Part shown: positions 1-10,500 of the stretch, in pieces
How positions within the stretch are numbered: position 1 is the stretch's first letter
Layout: each line of letters starts with the position of its first letter
Assembly (NCBI GenBank): GCA_004335835.1
Contig: RWJK01001643.1
Coordinates: 1-63,010 of the forward strand
DNA: 63,010 nt
Origin: Scenedesmus sp. ARA3
Taxonomy: Eukaryota; Chlorophyta; Chlorophyceae; Sphaeropleales; Scenedesmaceae
Direction: 5' to 3'
Translations under genes and position numbers: made by a program
Notes under the pieces: generated by a model
Told to the model about the DNA's origin: nothing
What the model saw: the letters and a program-made list of their open reading frames with translations, nothing else
Databases searched by the model: none

Positions 1-2932
1 CTCCAGCCAGTCCACGTCAGCCAGCGCTGCTGCACCAGCAGCATCGTAGCGCTTGCGCAGCGCGGGAGTGCTCAGCACCTGAGTTTTGATGTGAGTGGAA
101 GGAAAAAAGGGCGCCAGGCAAGGCGTTGCAGCACAGCAGGTGTCAGGGCGATGGCCAGCATGAGGACTGTACTGAGGTTTGGGCTGTCAAAAACATTGAA
201 ACAGCCTAGGTGTCGAAGGATTCTGGACCTGAATGCACCCAGCGGCGAAGAAAGCCCCAGGCTCCAGCCATTTTACGTCAGCCAGTGAGGCGGCACCAGC
301 TGCATCGAGCGCTTGCGCAGCGCAGGGGTGCTCAGCACCTGATGCGTTATCGGGTGGATGGGAGATGGCAGCCAGGAAATGCATATGTAGTTACGTAACA
401 TGTTGTAACACATTCAAAACGCGTCCAAGCATTAAACACATAGCAGTTGTTTGCATGCCAGTTCAAGCATATGCAGAGCTGCGGCATGAACCACCAACAG
501 AGAGGCAGCCGAAGCAAGAGGATACTGACCTGGTAAGCGTGGCCCAGCTGCTGGAAGCGCGCATGTGCCTCTGCATCCCCTGCATTCTTGTCTGGATGGT
601 GCCTGCACAGCATTGCAGCAGCGCGGCAATACACCTCCTCGAAATATCCAGATGCACATCAGCACAGCATACAGCGCAGCGGAGGCCTTGCGTCCCCTTG
701 GCCTGCCAGGTGTTGCATCCTAGAGCCAATGTGCCAGCTGGAGCAGATCAGTCGTGCAGCATGCGAGCGCTGCTTTCAGCGGCGATTTCCACGCAGCAGC
801 CCTCGCTGTTGCACAACAAACGCAAATGATGCACATACACAGCATGCTAAGATGCTCAGCATGCTAGGACCTTAGCGCCTCACATGCGAGCCAGCTGGTA
901 GTACTGCCTCATACATTGCTGTGGTTGCAAACGTGCCTACGCCAGGCAGTGGGTAAGCATTCACGTGCTTGCAACTCTTTCTTTCCAGCGCCTCACCTGC
1001 GGGCCAGCTGGTAGTATTGCCTCATACAATCCCGTGCTTGCAAACATGCCTACGTCAGGCGGTGTGTAAGCCCTCACGTGCTTGCAACTCTGTCATCCTA
1101 GCGCCTTACCTGCGGGCCAGCTGGTAGTACTGCCTCTTGACCTGCTCAGGCGATGCATCCCTGGGCACCTCCAGCAGCGCATAGTAATTCAGCTGCTGCG
1201 TGCTGCTGCTCTGCAGTGGCGGCAGGCCCAGCCGCTGCCAGTGTGCGGCCGCAGACGATGCCGCTGCTGCGTCATATGGCGTGAGTGCATGCTGCGGCTG
1301 CTCTACCCAAGTGCGCTGCTCCTGCAGGGAGTGAGAACGAAGATGTGTACATAGCATCAAAACGGCTGCTTGCTGCATGTGCTGCATGTGCAGTACTTGC
1401 TGTGCGCCGAGGCCAGCAGTAACGAAACAGACGTGAAGCTTGAAACAGCGCAGGCGCAGCATTGACGTCGACACAGTCTACAAGGGATTGATGCACTGCT
1501 ACATGGCCCTGCTGTGAGCATGTGAACACCCAAAACACTTGAAGCGGCTTGGGGGGACCAAAGCCATAGCTGCGCTTGCTCCTCTCATCTCACTGCAACA
1601 AATCTCATCTCAACCCTAAACCTCTCATCTCACCGCAACAAACCTCATCCCAACCCTAAACCTAACCTTCAGCTGACCCTTGATTTAAACCCCAATTTAC
1701 AACCCTAACCCGCTCACCTCATCCCATGCCTTGCCCCTGAGGCTCTCCAGCAGTGCCGTGGGCTGGTTGGCAACGCCACGCGCCACCTGCAGCCGCATTT
1801 AACACGAAACAATGCTCAGGTTTGTCCCTCCATGTCCTTGTGCGTGTTTCTCTGCCATGCCGGTCAGCGGTGCACATACGCAGTGGTGGACACAACAACC
1901 CAGCAGCCCCAAGCATTGAGCTACACCCCAAGAAACTGCTGCGTGAGCGGATGGGCCTTCAACTTCCTATACGCATAGCTCAAGCAGGTGTGTATGTGTT
2001 TATAGTGGGCTTCGCTTGCACACTCTGCCGGCTCACCTGCACCACGCCCACAGTTACGCCAGTAACCGGCAGCAGCACAGCACCTGCCACCCCTGCGCAG
2101 CACAAACAAATGGGAAGACACAGGTTCAAACCTATGCAGCCAGTTGCTAGCAGGCATGCGGTGCTGCTGCCAGCCATGTCAGCCTGGCTGCACCATCGTT
2201 ACACAGCCTCACCTAGGACACTCCCTTGCTGCTGCAGCCGGCACACCTCCAGCGGCACTCTACATGCTGCTGACTTGACGGCAGGTGGATGGGGGTGTTG
2301 GTTTGCAGGTGGGGTACATTTAAGTCCTTGCCACTGCACATCTGCTCACCTGCTGCCACACCCTTGGCAAAACCGGGCAGGCCGTCTGTTGCTGCCCCCA
2401 CAATGGGCGCAGCCAGCAGCCCCACTGCCCCTCCCAGCACGCCCTTGCCCACTGACTTCAGCCCTGAGCTGAGGCCCGCACGGATGTCCCGCGGCCGCCG
2501 CAGGGAGAACACTGCAGCACACAGCATTGCACATGTTGTTTCAGTTTTTTGTTTTCTGGTGTATGGGTATGGTGTTGCAAGCGGACAGGTGTGCCTGTCA
2601 GCAGGCATGAGGCATGACAGCGCTGCATGCATCAGGCTAAAGTATGTGCAGCATACACCCCAAGTGCAGCAAACAGGTCATGGCCGGAGCTTGGGGGTTG
2701 GTCAAGTCCGCCCAGCACATAACAATCAAGCTTTATCTTTGGCGGACAGGGTGAAGCCGAGGCTGACGTATGCCGACTGCTGACTGCTGACTGTGAGGGA
2801 CAGGCCACATCATGCTGCAGCCAGGTGGATGGCTGGTGCATGGGCATGCAAGTCTACTCTATGATTTTGAGTGCCTAGTGGGGCGCTTGGGCGCTCACCA
2901 TCCTCGATGCTGGGGGGTGTCACGTCTGACAT
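1..2932 (-). CDS. J-domain (DnaJ/Hsp40-like) protein with N-terminal glycine-rich hydrophobic domain; 3' end beyond window
   Basis: Phase-consistent exons on the minus strand are 2899-2932, 2350-2511, 2037-2092, 1718-1786, 1110-1321, 530-602 and 1-78 (continuing off the left edge), giving 228 residues so far. The start is the ATG at 2932. The N-terminal part carries RPRDIRAGLSSGLKSVGKGV followed by hydrophobic Gly/Ala/Val-rich segments, then GKAWDE. I recognise this arrangement from algal and protist J-proteins, where it precedes the J domain. The J domain begins near YYALLEVPRDASPEQVKRQY. The HPD motif at about residues 180-182 is split from the preceding helix by an intron, and helix IV (LRKRYDAAG) is in the leftmost exon. 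J proteins stimulate Hsp70 ATPase; the client and compartment are not shown. Two introns contain decayed copies of exon edges (separate entries). The family call is strong, the specific role unknown. Confidence 0.85.
259..341 (-). repeat. Degenerate intronic copy of the J-domain helix IV exon with its 3' splice site
   Basis: The sequence repeats the true exon at 1-78 and its CAG acceptor (79-81). Both read VLSTPALRKR at the start, but this copy then loses a base, so the Tyr-Asp-Ala reading frame breaks. It lies in the intron between exons 530-602 and 1-78 and would give a premature stop if spliced in. Confidence 0.75.
876..1125 (-). repeat. Three tandem copies (period 114 and 112 bp) of an exon end plus 5' splice site
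   Basis: The block coding for QYYQLAR plus the adjoining donor occurs with near identity at about 876, 990 and 1102. The copy at 1102 is the real end of exon 1110-1321 (donor GTAAGG). The other two sit in the following intron and keep GTGAGG donors. The intronic spacers between copies are also similar, so the unit is a true tandem duplication spanning the exon-intron junction. Confidence 0.85.
1581..1660. repeat. Two tandem 40-bp units containing CCCTAAA
   Basis: 1581-1620 and 1621-1660 match with a few substitutions. Each ends in CAACCCTAAA, the plant/algal telomere heptamer CCCTAAA in single copy. The repeat lies within an intron of the J-domain gene. It is too short to call telomeric. Confidence 0.8.
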
Positions 2933-4705
2933 GTCAGCACCCTGCAGCAGCAGCAGCAGCAGCAGGAGCAGCAGCAGCAGCAGCAGCAGCACAGTGCATG
3001 CTTGTGCCATCTGAGAGTCTCGCTGTGTCTAGTGGTGGGGTGTACTGGCTCATGTCACAACAACAGCATCAGTGAAGCGGGCTGGTTGATTGCATCAGCA
3101 GGCTGCTGACGCAGTATCAGCAGCGCACTGCAAGCCCGCTTCCCTGGCAGGGCTTGACTGAATTGTGCAATTTCCTGAGTGCTACTTGAAACAAACACGA
3201 CAGCAGCAGCACTAGGGCATACAGAGCCTGCAAACAACGGTGCACTGCATGCACAGCATGCACAAAGTTGCGCAGACTGCCCACAGATCGACACAGGTCT
3301 CTCTGTTCGTTAGGCTTGCAGCAAAACTGATGCACGTCCTGTGCTGCGACCAATACTGCTGAAACTGCTGCCTTTGTGACATGAGCTGGGTGACAGCATT
3401 CACAAATCAAGCCTGATGTTAAATAGATGCTGCACTGATGCACAGGGTTGGAATCATGCTGCACATGATGTGTTGTCTTTGCAGATGCTGGTATCCGCTG
3501 AGACAGCAGCAGCACATCTGAACTAGAGGCACTGCTGTTGCGCACACCTGTGTCGCCTGCATGATGACCGGTGTTACTTGTTTGGTCGGCCTTATTGCGA
3601 GCTTCCCCGCCTGCCAGCCCGCGACATCATGCTGCTCGTCTGTGTTGACATGGTAGCAGCTGAGGAATTACCGTCATGATCACAGCTGCCGCTGCTGTTG
3701 TCGTCATACTTATTTCTTAAGATACCTTTACAAGTCCTCTGTGCACTCGCAGCGCTGTCCGAGCCTAGGGCTCCGTTGAACGGTCACGATGTTGTTACTG
3801 CCACCTGTCCAACTGCTACCTGCACATGAACCGTGCCTGTGTCACAGAGACGGCTGCTCCGTGCTTAAACTCTGCAGAATTGCGGACACTGCAACATGTG
3901 GTAGCGCAGATAATCACAGCAGGACGTTTATGCTGAACACAGGGCAAGTTTCATCATCGCACATATGCCGCTGCGCATCTGCATGCAGGCATGCCTCAAC
4001 TGGGCCACACCCCACCATCTGCACTGAACTCCGGCCGAGATGACCTGAATACAAACCAGTGACATAAGGTGAAACCCAAGGAGGTTCAACAGAGATGAGC
4101 TGCAAAAACCCGCCAGGTGCTTGCACATGCATGTTCAAAAGAGACCACTCATGACGGCAGCCTCAACAGAGCGCATACCAAACTAAGGCACTGCAAACTG
4201 CTACACAGACAACTAGCCCCCATGGTTGTACAGAAGCCACAAAAGGATCAGTCCTTACTCCTGCTGTGTGATATTGGTTTGTCACCGTCATCAATCACCA
4301 ATGTCGCAAGGCGGTGAGCAGGCGAGTCAGTCTGGCCTGCTCTGCTAAGCCTGCCCTGTCAGAACCACACTGGTACAACCACAATCCATTCATTGGTTGA
4401 CTAACATCCAAACTACATCAAAGCTGCTTGGCAGTGCTTGCCTTGCTGCAGACCATTTGCAGCAAGGCAATGCAGCTGCCCACAGCACGCTTGACTCTAA
4501 GATACATGCCAGCGCCAATAAGAGAGCAGCTGCAGCCAAGGTCCGTACCACCAGCTCCAGCTATAAATGCAGGCATGCCGGCTGGCGCATGCCAATATGC
4601 TGCTTCCTGCAGCCGCAGCCAGCCCATTTGCTCCAGCGCCCGGTTTCAGCGCTGCCTCTACCACAATAAGCCCCGCTGCTGCTGCTGCTGCTGCTACTGC
4701 TGGCT
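2933..4705. other. Intergenic region between two minus-strand genes
   Basis: No phase-consistent coding exon is seen. It should hold the promoter/5'UTR of the J-domain gene and the 3'UTR of the transporter. A minus-strand TGTAA (plus TTACA, 3728-3732) is a possible but distant poly(A) signal for the transporter. Confidence 0.5.
2944..2993. repeat. Imperfect (CAG)n tract
   Basis: The tract lies just upstream of the J-domain start codon. On the gene's sense strand it reads CTG repeats ending in CTGCAG, so it could be 5'UTR or the pyrimidine-like tract of a 5'UTR intron acceptor. Confidence 0.8.
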
Positions 4706-7117
4706 TCAGCGCTGCTGGCCAACCAGCAGAGGCTGTACTGCGGCTGTCTCCTCGTCGCGCGCGTGGTCGCCGCTGGTGCTGTTAGTTGTGCCCACGCCGG
4801 ACAAGCTAACGCGGCCCGCCGCGTTTTTTGGAGCTGGCTCTGGCTTTGCGTCCTTCTCCTTTGCATGGCCGTCTCCTTTTGTGGCTGACTGGTAGTACAG
4901 CGCAGCAACCACCACGCCAGTGCCAGCCCTGCATATGTAACAGGCAAGTTCCAACGTTGCAGCAGATGCATGCGTAAGCAGGTTGAGGACGTGCCAGACA
5001 TGTTAAGTCGTGGCGCTGAGCAGCACCACCCAAAGAGCGACTGTCGAAAGTTTTCATGCATGCTTAGAAGCAGCAGGCCGCCTTAGATGTTTGCGGGACA
5101 GGCCAAGCACAGCTCTGACAGGACTCAAAAAGTGCAACTAAACATCGCATACTGCGCAACGGGCGCGTTCCTGCAAGGCCACATGTCGTCCTGCAAGCAG
5201 CCTGTTTTCCTGCAAGCTGCTACTCACCACTGCCCTCCAGTCAGCGGGCTGCCGAAGAAGAGTGAGGACAGCAGGATGGACAGGAACTGGCGTGTTGTCA
5301 TGATGATGGCAAACACGAGTGCCCCGAAGCTCTTGATGGTGTAGCTTATGAACAGGCTTCCTGCAGGCGCACCACAAGGCAGCGAGTGCAGCAGCATGTA
5401 TGCAGGTCGGCAACAAGCAGGATTGCGGCTTACGCACATTTGCCACACCCTGCAGGCTGCTCCCGTGCAGCAACTAACAGCTGTAGTGTGCCTGCTTCAT
5501 GCCAAAACTGCTCCCAAGAGCGGTTGAATGCAGCATGCAGTTGCGCTGCAGGCTCTGCCACTGATTGACCGCAGCTGCTGCAATGGACTCTGCTTCCTCC
5601 ACGGCCCTTGCAACAGCTGCAGGCGCCTGCTGTCTGCTGCTGCAGCTGCTGTCTGCTGCTCACCGCAGCTAGATGCACAAGACAGCAGGATCATGGCTGA
5701 CAGTGCATCAGGGTGGCGGGCGACAAAGGCCAGGGTAGCGCTGAGCTGGCCAGATGTAATCAGGCCTGCAAAGCATCAGCAACAATGATAGCAAGGCTGA
5801 GTCACAGCTGGCCTTTCAGAAGCAGGTGTGTCAAGCAAGGCGTGAGGCAGACAGTGGCACTTGCAGCTGCATGCAGTGTGCAATAACAATAAGCTGTACC
5901 TGCACTGCTCCTGCAAGCATTACATATGTCCGCACTGACTGCACAGCATTTCCCAGCCACATGAGACATGTGGCACAGTATGTTGGAGGCAACCCTGCAG
6001 TGCAGCGCTGCAGGCGCCGCCTTGCAGGAACTCCTGCAACACAGCCTACACACACAACTCAACCGGTCAACTGGTCAAAGTCAACTCACCGAAGGAGCTG
6101 AGTGCCAGGGAGCACAGCGACACATACAGCACCTGGTTGTAGCTGGTCATCTGATAGCCCTTGAACATCTTCTGCTGGAAGGTTGAGGTGTAGCCATCCG
6201 CAGACAGGTAGCCCATCATCAGCATGACTCCAAACATGCTGCTGTTCTTGTCCTGTGCGATGCGCGAGGTTGTGTTGCCGGTCATGAAGAAGATGAAGCA
6301 GCCGCCAGTGATGCACACAGCCAGGGCCAGGTCACGCATGGTGTAGCGCTTCTTCAAGATGAAGTAGCCCCAGATCATGACCGGGAACATCTTGGCGCAC
6401 TTGCCCAGGGTTTGAACTGCGAATGTGACGTGTTTCAGGGCCTCATACTGGCAGGTGGTGGCCACCACGTTGGAGAGGGAGACGCTGGCGTAGCTGAGGA
6501 TGGGGGCTACTGGCTTCAGCTCATCTGTCTTGCCCTTGATCTGCAGGAGGTTGGGCAGCAAGGTTGGACAAAGTTGGACATGTGTGGGCGACACACGAAA
6601 CAGCATGTACATGCTGCATGTGTGGGTGCTGCTGGCTGTGTAGTACCTTGAACTGGGAAAGGGAAGGCCTCATTTGCAGCACGAGGTGGTGCGAATGGTT
6701 GCAATGACTGCTGTAATGACTGCTACAAGGCCCAGACGTATGAATTACTGGCATGCAGTACACTCACCACCAAGGTAATGGCAGCAATGGTGGCAGCGAC
6801 AGCGCGGTTGCAGAATACCAGGAACAGGCTGTACTTGAACACCTCTGCGTTTTCTCCCACGCCATAGGGGATGGTCATGATGCGTTCCTGCAAGCATCGA
6901 GTCGATTGCCGAGTATTAGCACCTGCGTTACTGTTTGCTCGGGCAGTGTGCTGCTGCTGCTCTCGGAAAGGCCGAGCGTTTGTCGCACCTGCAGCACTCC
7001 ATATAGCAGCAGGCTGCCCACAACTCCAACGACGCAGAACGCCAGGTGCAAGATATTGCTACCAAACAGCGGGGCGCCATTTTGGGCGTCCCCAGTTTTG
7101 CCAACTGCCTTGCTCAT
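4706..7117 (-). CDS. Nucleotide-sugar transporter, SLC35B / plant UTR (UDP-galactose/UDP-glucose transporter) type
   Basis: Six exons join in phase: 6989-7117, 6768-6887, 6540-6090, 5765-5664, 5360-5228 and 4928-4706, giving 385 aa from the ATG at 7117. Family hallmarks are in order: YGVLQERIMTIPYG after the first hydrophobic helix, KYSLFLVFCNR, TTCQYEALKHVTFAVQTLGK, KMFPVMIWG, DGYTSTFQQKMFKGY and ISYTIKSFGALVFAIIMTTRQ. These closely match the plant UTR5-like branch of SLC35B proteins. Such proteins are multispanning ER/Golgi antiporters importing UDP-sugars for glycosylation; the exact substrate cannot be read from sequence. The C-tail is long, Lys/Glu/Ala-rich and hydrophilic, longer than in the plant relatives as I recall them. 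The gene is divergent from the BAF60 gene, with 449 bp between start codons. Confidence 0.9.
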
Positions 7118-7566
7118 TGTGCTGCCAATGGCCCTGGCGAACAGAACAACACACTTGAAAGAGCTGTGATGATTTGGATGTTGGCGCGAGGCACCTAAAG
7201 TCTACGCTGCTGTTCTCTCAGACCCTAGAAGTAGACATGTGTCCGTAACACAGGTGTAATGTCCCACACGCGGAAACAGAACTTGTGATCACCAGTACTA
7301 TATTGCTTAGACTCTTCAGTCTATTTGGTAGAACAACAGTCACGCTCGACGCTTGCTTCCACATGTAAGCAGTGTGAGCTGGTGTACGTGCTGTCCTGCT
7401 TGCTGGTTGTAGGCCTGATTGGCAACGATCGCGAGGACTGGGACGTTTGATATCTCAAATTCCATCTGCGTGCATTCAAAGTTACAGCCCCCGCTGATCT
7501 ACTTCACCTGACCTGTTCAGCAGCAAGCAGCAAATCACCTGTGCATCAGCTAGCACTGCTGCAGTC
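7118..7566. promoter_or_regulatory. Shared divergent upstream region (transporter / BAF60)
   Basis: These 449 bp separate two outward-facing ATGs and must hold both 5'UTRs and promoters. No TATA box or repeated operator could be assigned with confidence. Confidence 0.5.
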
Positions 7567-10500
7567 ATGTCAGGACTACCAGGATTGGCGATGGTGCATC
7601 CACATGCAGCACTGCTGGCGCAAGCTCAGCTTGCTGCGCGCCCAGCTATGACCAACGCAGCCCAGCAGCAGGCACAGGCACAGAGAGCAGCAGCGGCGGC
7701 AGCAGCAGGATTAGAAGCTCAAAGAAAGCTCGCAGGAAAGAAGAGGAAGGCACAGGAAAAGGCCCCTACTGAAAAGGTGAGTGCGCTGCCAAGCATACAA
7801 GCCCAAACAGGGCATGCAAACCTGCCTTGACATAGCTGGGCACAAGGCTGCAGCAGCTGTACTGAGGATGTCAATCTCGGCTGCAGGCTGCTGTTCCTGA
7901 TCATGGGACTGCCTTGGAGCATGCCAGCTGTGTAGCAGTGCAGCTCAATCGCTGTCTTCTCATCAAAAGACCGCGAGCTTTGCATGCACAGGCGTGGCTA
8001 GCCATCGTCTTGTCATCTTGGTATCAGAAGCTGCAAGTGTGTCGGCTGTGTTGGGTGTTGCGCGCAGGCCTACCCCCTGATCCCAGAGTCAGCGCTGTTC
8101 AATCAGCTCGTGATGCAGGAGCGGGAGCTGGACAACCAAATCAAGCGCCAGCGCTTGGCAATCCAAGCAGCATCAGCACCGTATGATCACCCAGTGATGA
8201 AGCGCCTACGCATCTACATCTTCGCAACGCACGCCAACCAACCAGCAGCGGCAGCAGCAGCAGCAGCGCAGGATGCCGCCAAGCAGCAGCAGCAGCAGGT
8301 GCTGCCGCGTACCAGCAGCAGCGGCGCAGGGCAGCAACCTGGCAGCGGCAGCAGCAGCAGCTTGCAGGAGCCGCCGCAGTGGACTTTGAATCTGTGGGGT
8401 CGCCTGGTGGACTTGAATGATCCCCCAGCTCCGGCTGACAGTGCCCCAGCGGCCCTACTGGCTGCCATGCAGGTCGGTGTGCAGAATACAGTAGCAGAAG
8501 CTACAGGATACAACCATGCCAGCCGGCATTTGGGCATGACTGGATCTCCTTGATGTGCTGTTGGTTGGTTCGAATCACCTTTGCAGGCATGTGACTGAGC
8601 AGTGACATACGGCTTGCCGTGACTGTTCGTGCAGGCTTCAGCGCAACCCAAGGAGCTTGTCCCAGTGCCGCTCGTCTGCCTCAATCATGCACCGCTGCGA
8701 ACTACAAGACACTATACTGTACACAAGTTTCATCCCATGATCACATAACACCTTGTCTCTGTTTGCTTGCTTCCCTACAGGCTTCAGCGCAGCCAAAGGA
8801 GCTGGGCCCAGCGCCGCCAGGTCAGCAGCAGCCCGGCTCAGCTGCAGTGCTGGGCAAGGCGCAGCCCTTCAGCAGCTTCTTCAAGCACATCTGCGTGCAG
8901 CTGGACCAGCAGCAGTACCCGGGCAGCCAGGGGCTGTTTGAGTGGGACAAGTTCATGCACAGGTGAGGCGGCGGCAGTGCTGCTGCTGCTGTGGCGGCAG
9001 CTTGTGGCAGCTTTTATCAGCATTGATCTTGTGTGGCAGCCTAAATTGCACAGTGATGGCAGTTCTGTGCACCAGAGGTGATGTGGGGCTCTTTGGCCGC
9101 TGTTGGCGTGCGCTCACTATTCTGCATGGCGGCACCGGAGGGATTATGCAGACTTCACACCACGCAGCTGTGCACACAGGTTGGAACTAGACCCTGCGTG
9201 CTCGCTTGATGGATTCTCAATCATTAATGCATCGTCTTATTGGTACACCACCTGCAGGGGCGCGCACAAGGACCGGCTAGAGATTAAGCGGCAGGGCAGC
9301 AGCAATGTAACAGCAGACATCACGCTGACGCAGGACTTCATGCCCCAAGCATATGTGCTTGACCCGCGGCTGGCAGAGGTGCGGCAACAGACAAAGCGAC
9401 AACAATGCATGTGAACCTATTTGGCCACTGTAGGCCATCTATGCATGTTGTGTATGCATATGTTGCTGCTGATCCAGGTGCGGCTCCAGCTACCGTTCCA
9501 GGTACTGTGGGTTGCTGCAGCATGGGCATAAAAGCGCAGCATACATGTGTCGTGCCGTTTAAGTTTGTAACACAGCGTGACGAAGACAGTCAGTAACAGT
9601 GCACTATTTGTCCTCAACTGAGCTTTTCTACTGCTGCTGCTGCTGCTGCTGTGGCCCTGCACAGCTGCTGGGCGTAAGCATCGGGCCCCAGAACAGCGTG
9701 CTGGCGCGCGTGTGGAGCTACATCCACAACCAGAAGCCTCAGGTGCGCCGCTGGCCTGATTGCAGCACCCTTGCCAGGCCACTGCGCAGCCAGCATCAGC
9801 TGTGCAGTGTTACCCATGCTCTCCAGTGCTCACCACAGAACGATCTGTGGAGCACACCGCTTTGCAAGCAGCAGGCTGCCTCAAAACAAACACCACATGA
9901 CATGCAGGCTCTGCACCTTTGACGCTGTATGTGCTGCTCCGAATGCCGTGTTGTAACACCACCTTGTGCCGCATGCTGTGTGCCTTACTTGTTTTCTGTT
10001 GTGTTGCAGGATGTGCGCTCGCCAGTGCTGCAGCGTGTGCTTGTTCCAAAGCCGTTTTCACATCGCTGTGTGCTGCAATGTGCCGCAGGATGTGCGCTCG
10101 CCAGTGCTGCAGCGTGTGCTTGTTTCCAAGCCGTTTTCACATCGCTGTGTGCTGCAATGTGCCGCAGGATGCGCGCTCGCCAGTGCTGCAGCGTGTGCTT
10201 GTTTCCAGGCCGTTTTCACATCGCTGTGTGCTGCAATGTGCCGCAGGATGCGCGCTCGCCAGTGCTGCAGCGTATGCTTGTTTCCAAGCCGTTTTCACAT
10301 CGCTGTGTGCTGCAATGTGCCGCAGGATGCGCGCTCGCCAGTGCTGCAGCGTTTGCTTGTTTCCAAGCCATTTTCACATCGCTGTGTGCTGCAATGTGCC
10401 GCAGGATGTGCGCTCGCCAGTGCTGCAGCTTGATGAGAAGCTGGCTGGCCTGATGGGCTGCCAGCAGCTGGTGCGCGAGGCGCTGCCTGCAGCAGTGGGC

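Noticed and set aside
2632..2847. Extra exon of the J-domain gene between 2899 and 2511
   Set aside because: Exon 2899-2932 joins directly in phase to 2350-2511 and gives the expected family sequence; the candidate between them breaks frame or hits a stop.
8560..8585. tRNA B-box-like GGTTCGAATC
   Set aside because: No A box, acceptor stem or cloverleaf around it; it lies in a BAF60 intron.
10007..10428. CRISPR-like array
   Set aside because: The 79-bp units are contiguous near-identical copies with no unique spacers, and lie inside a eukaryotic intron.
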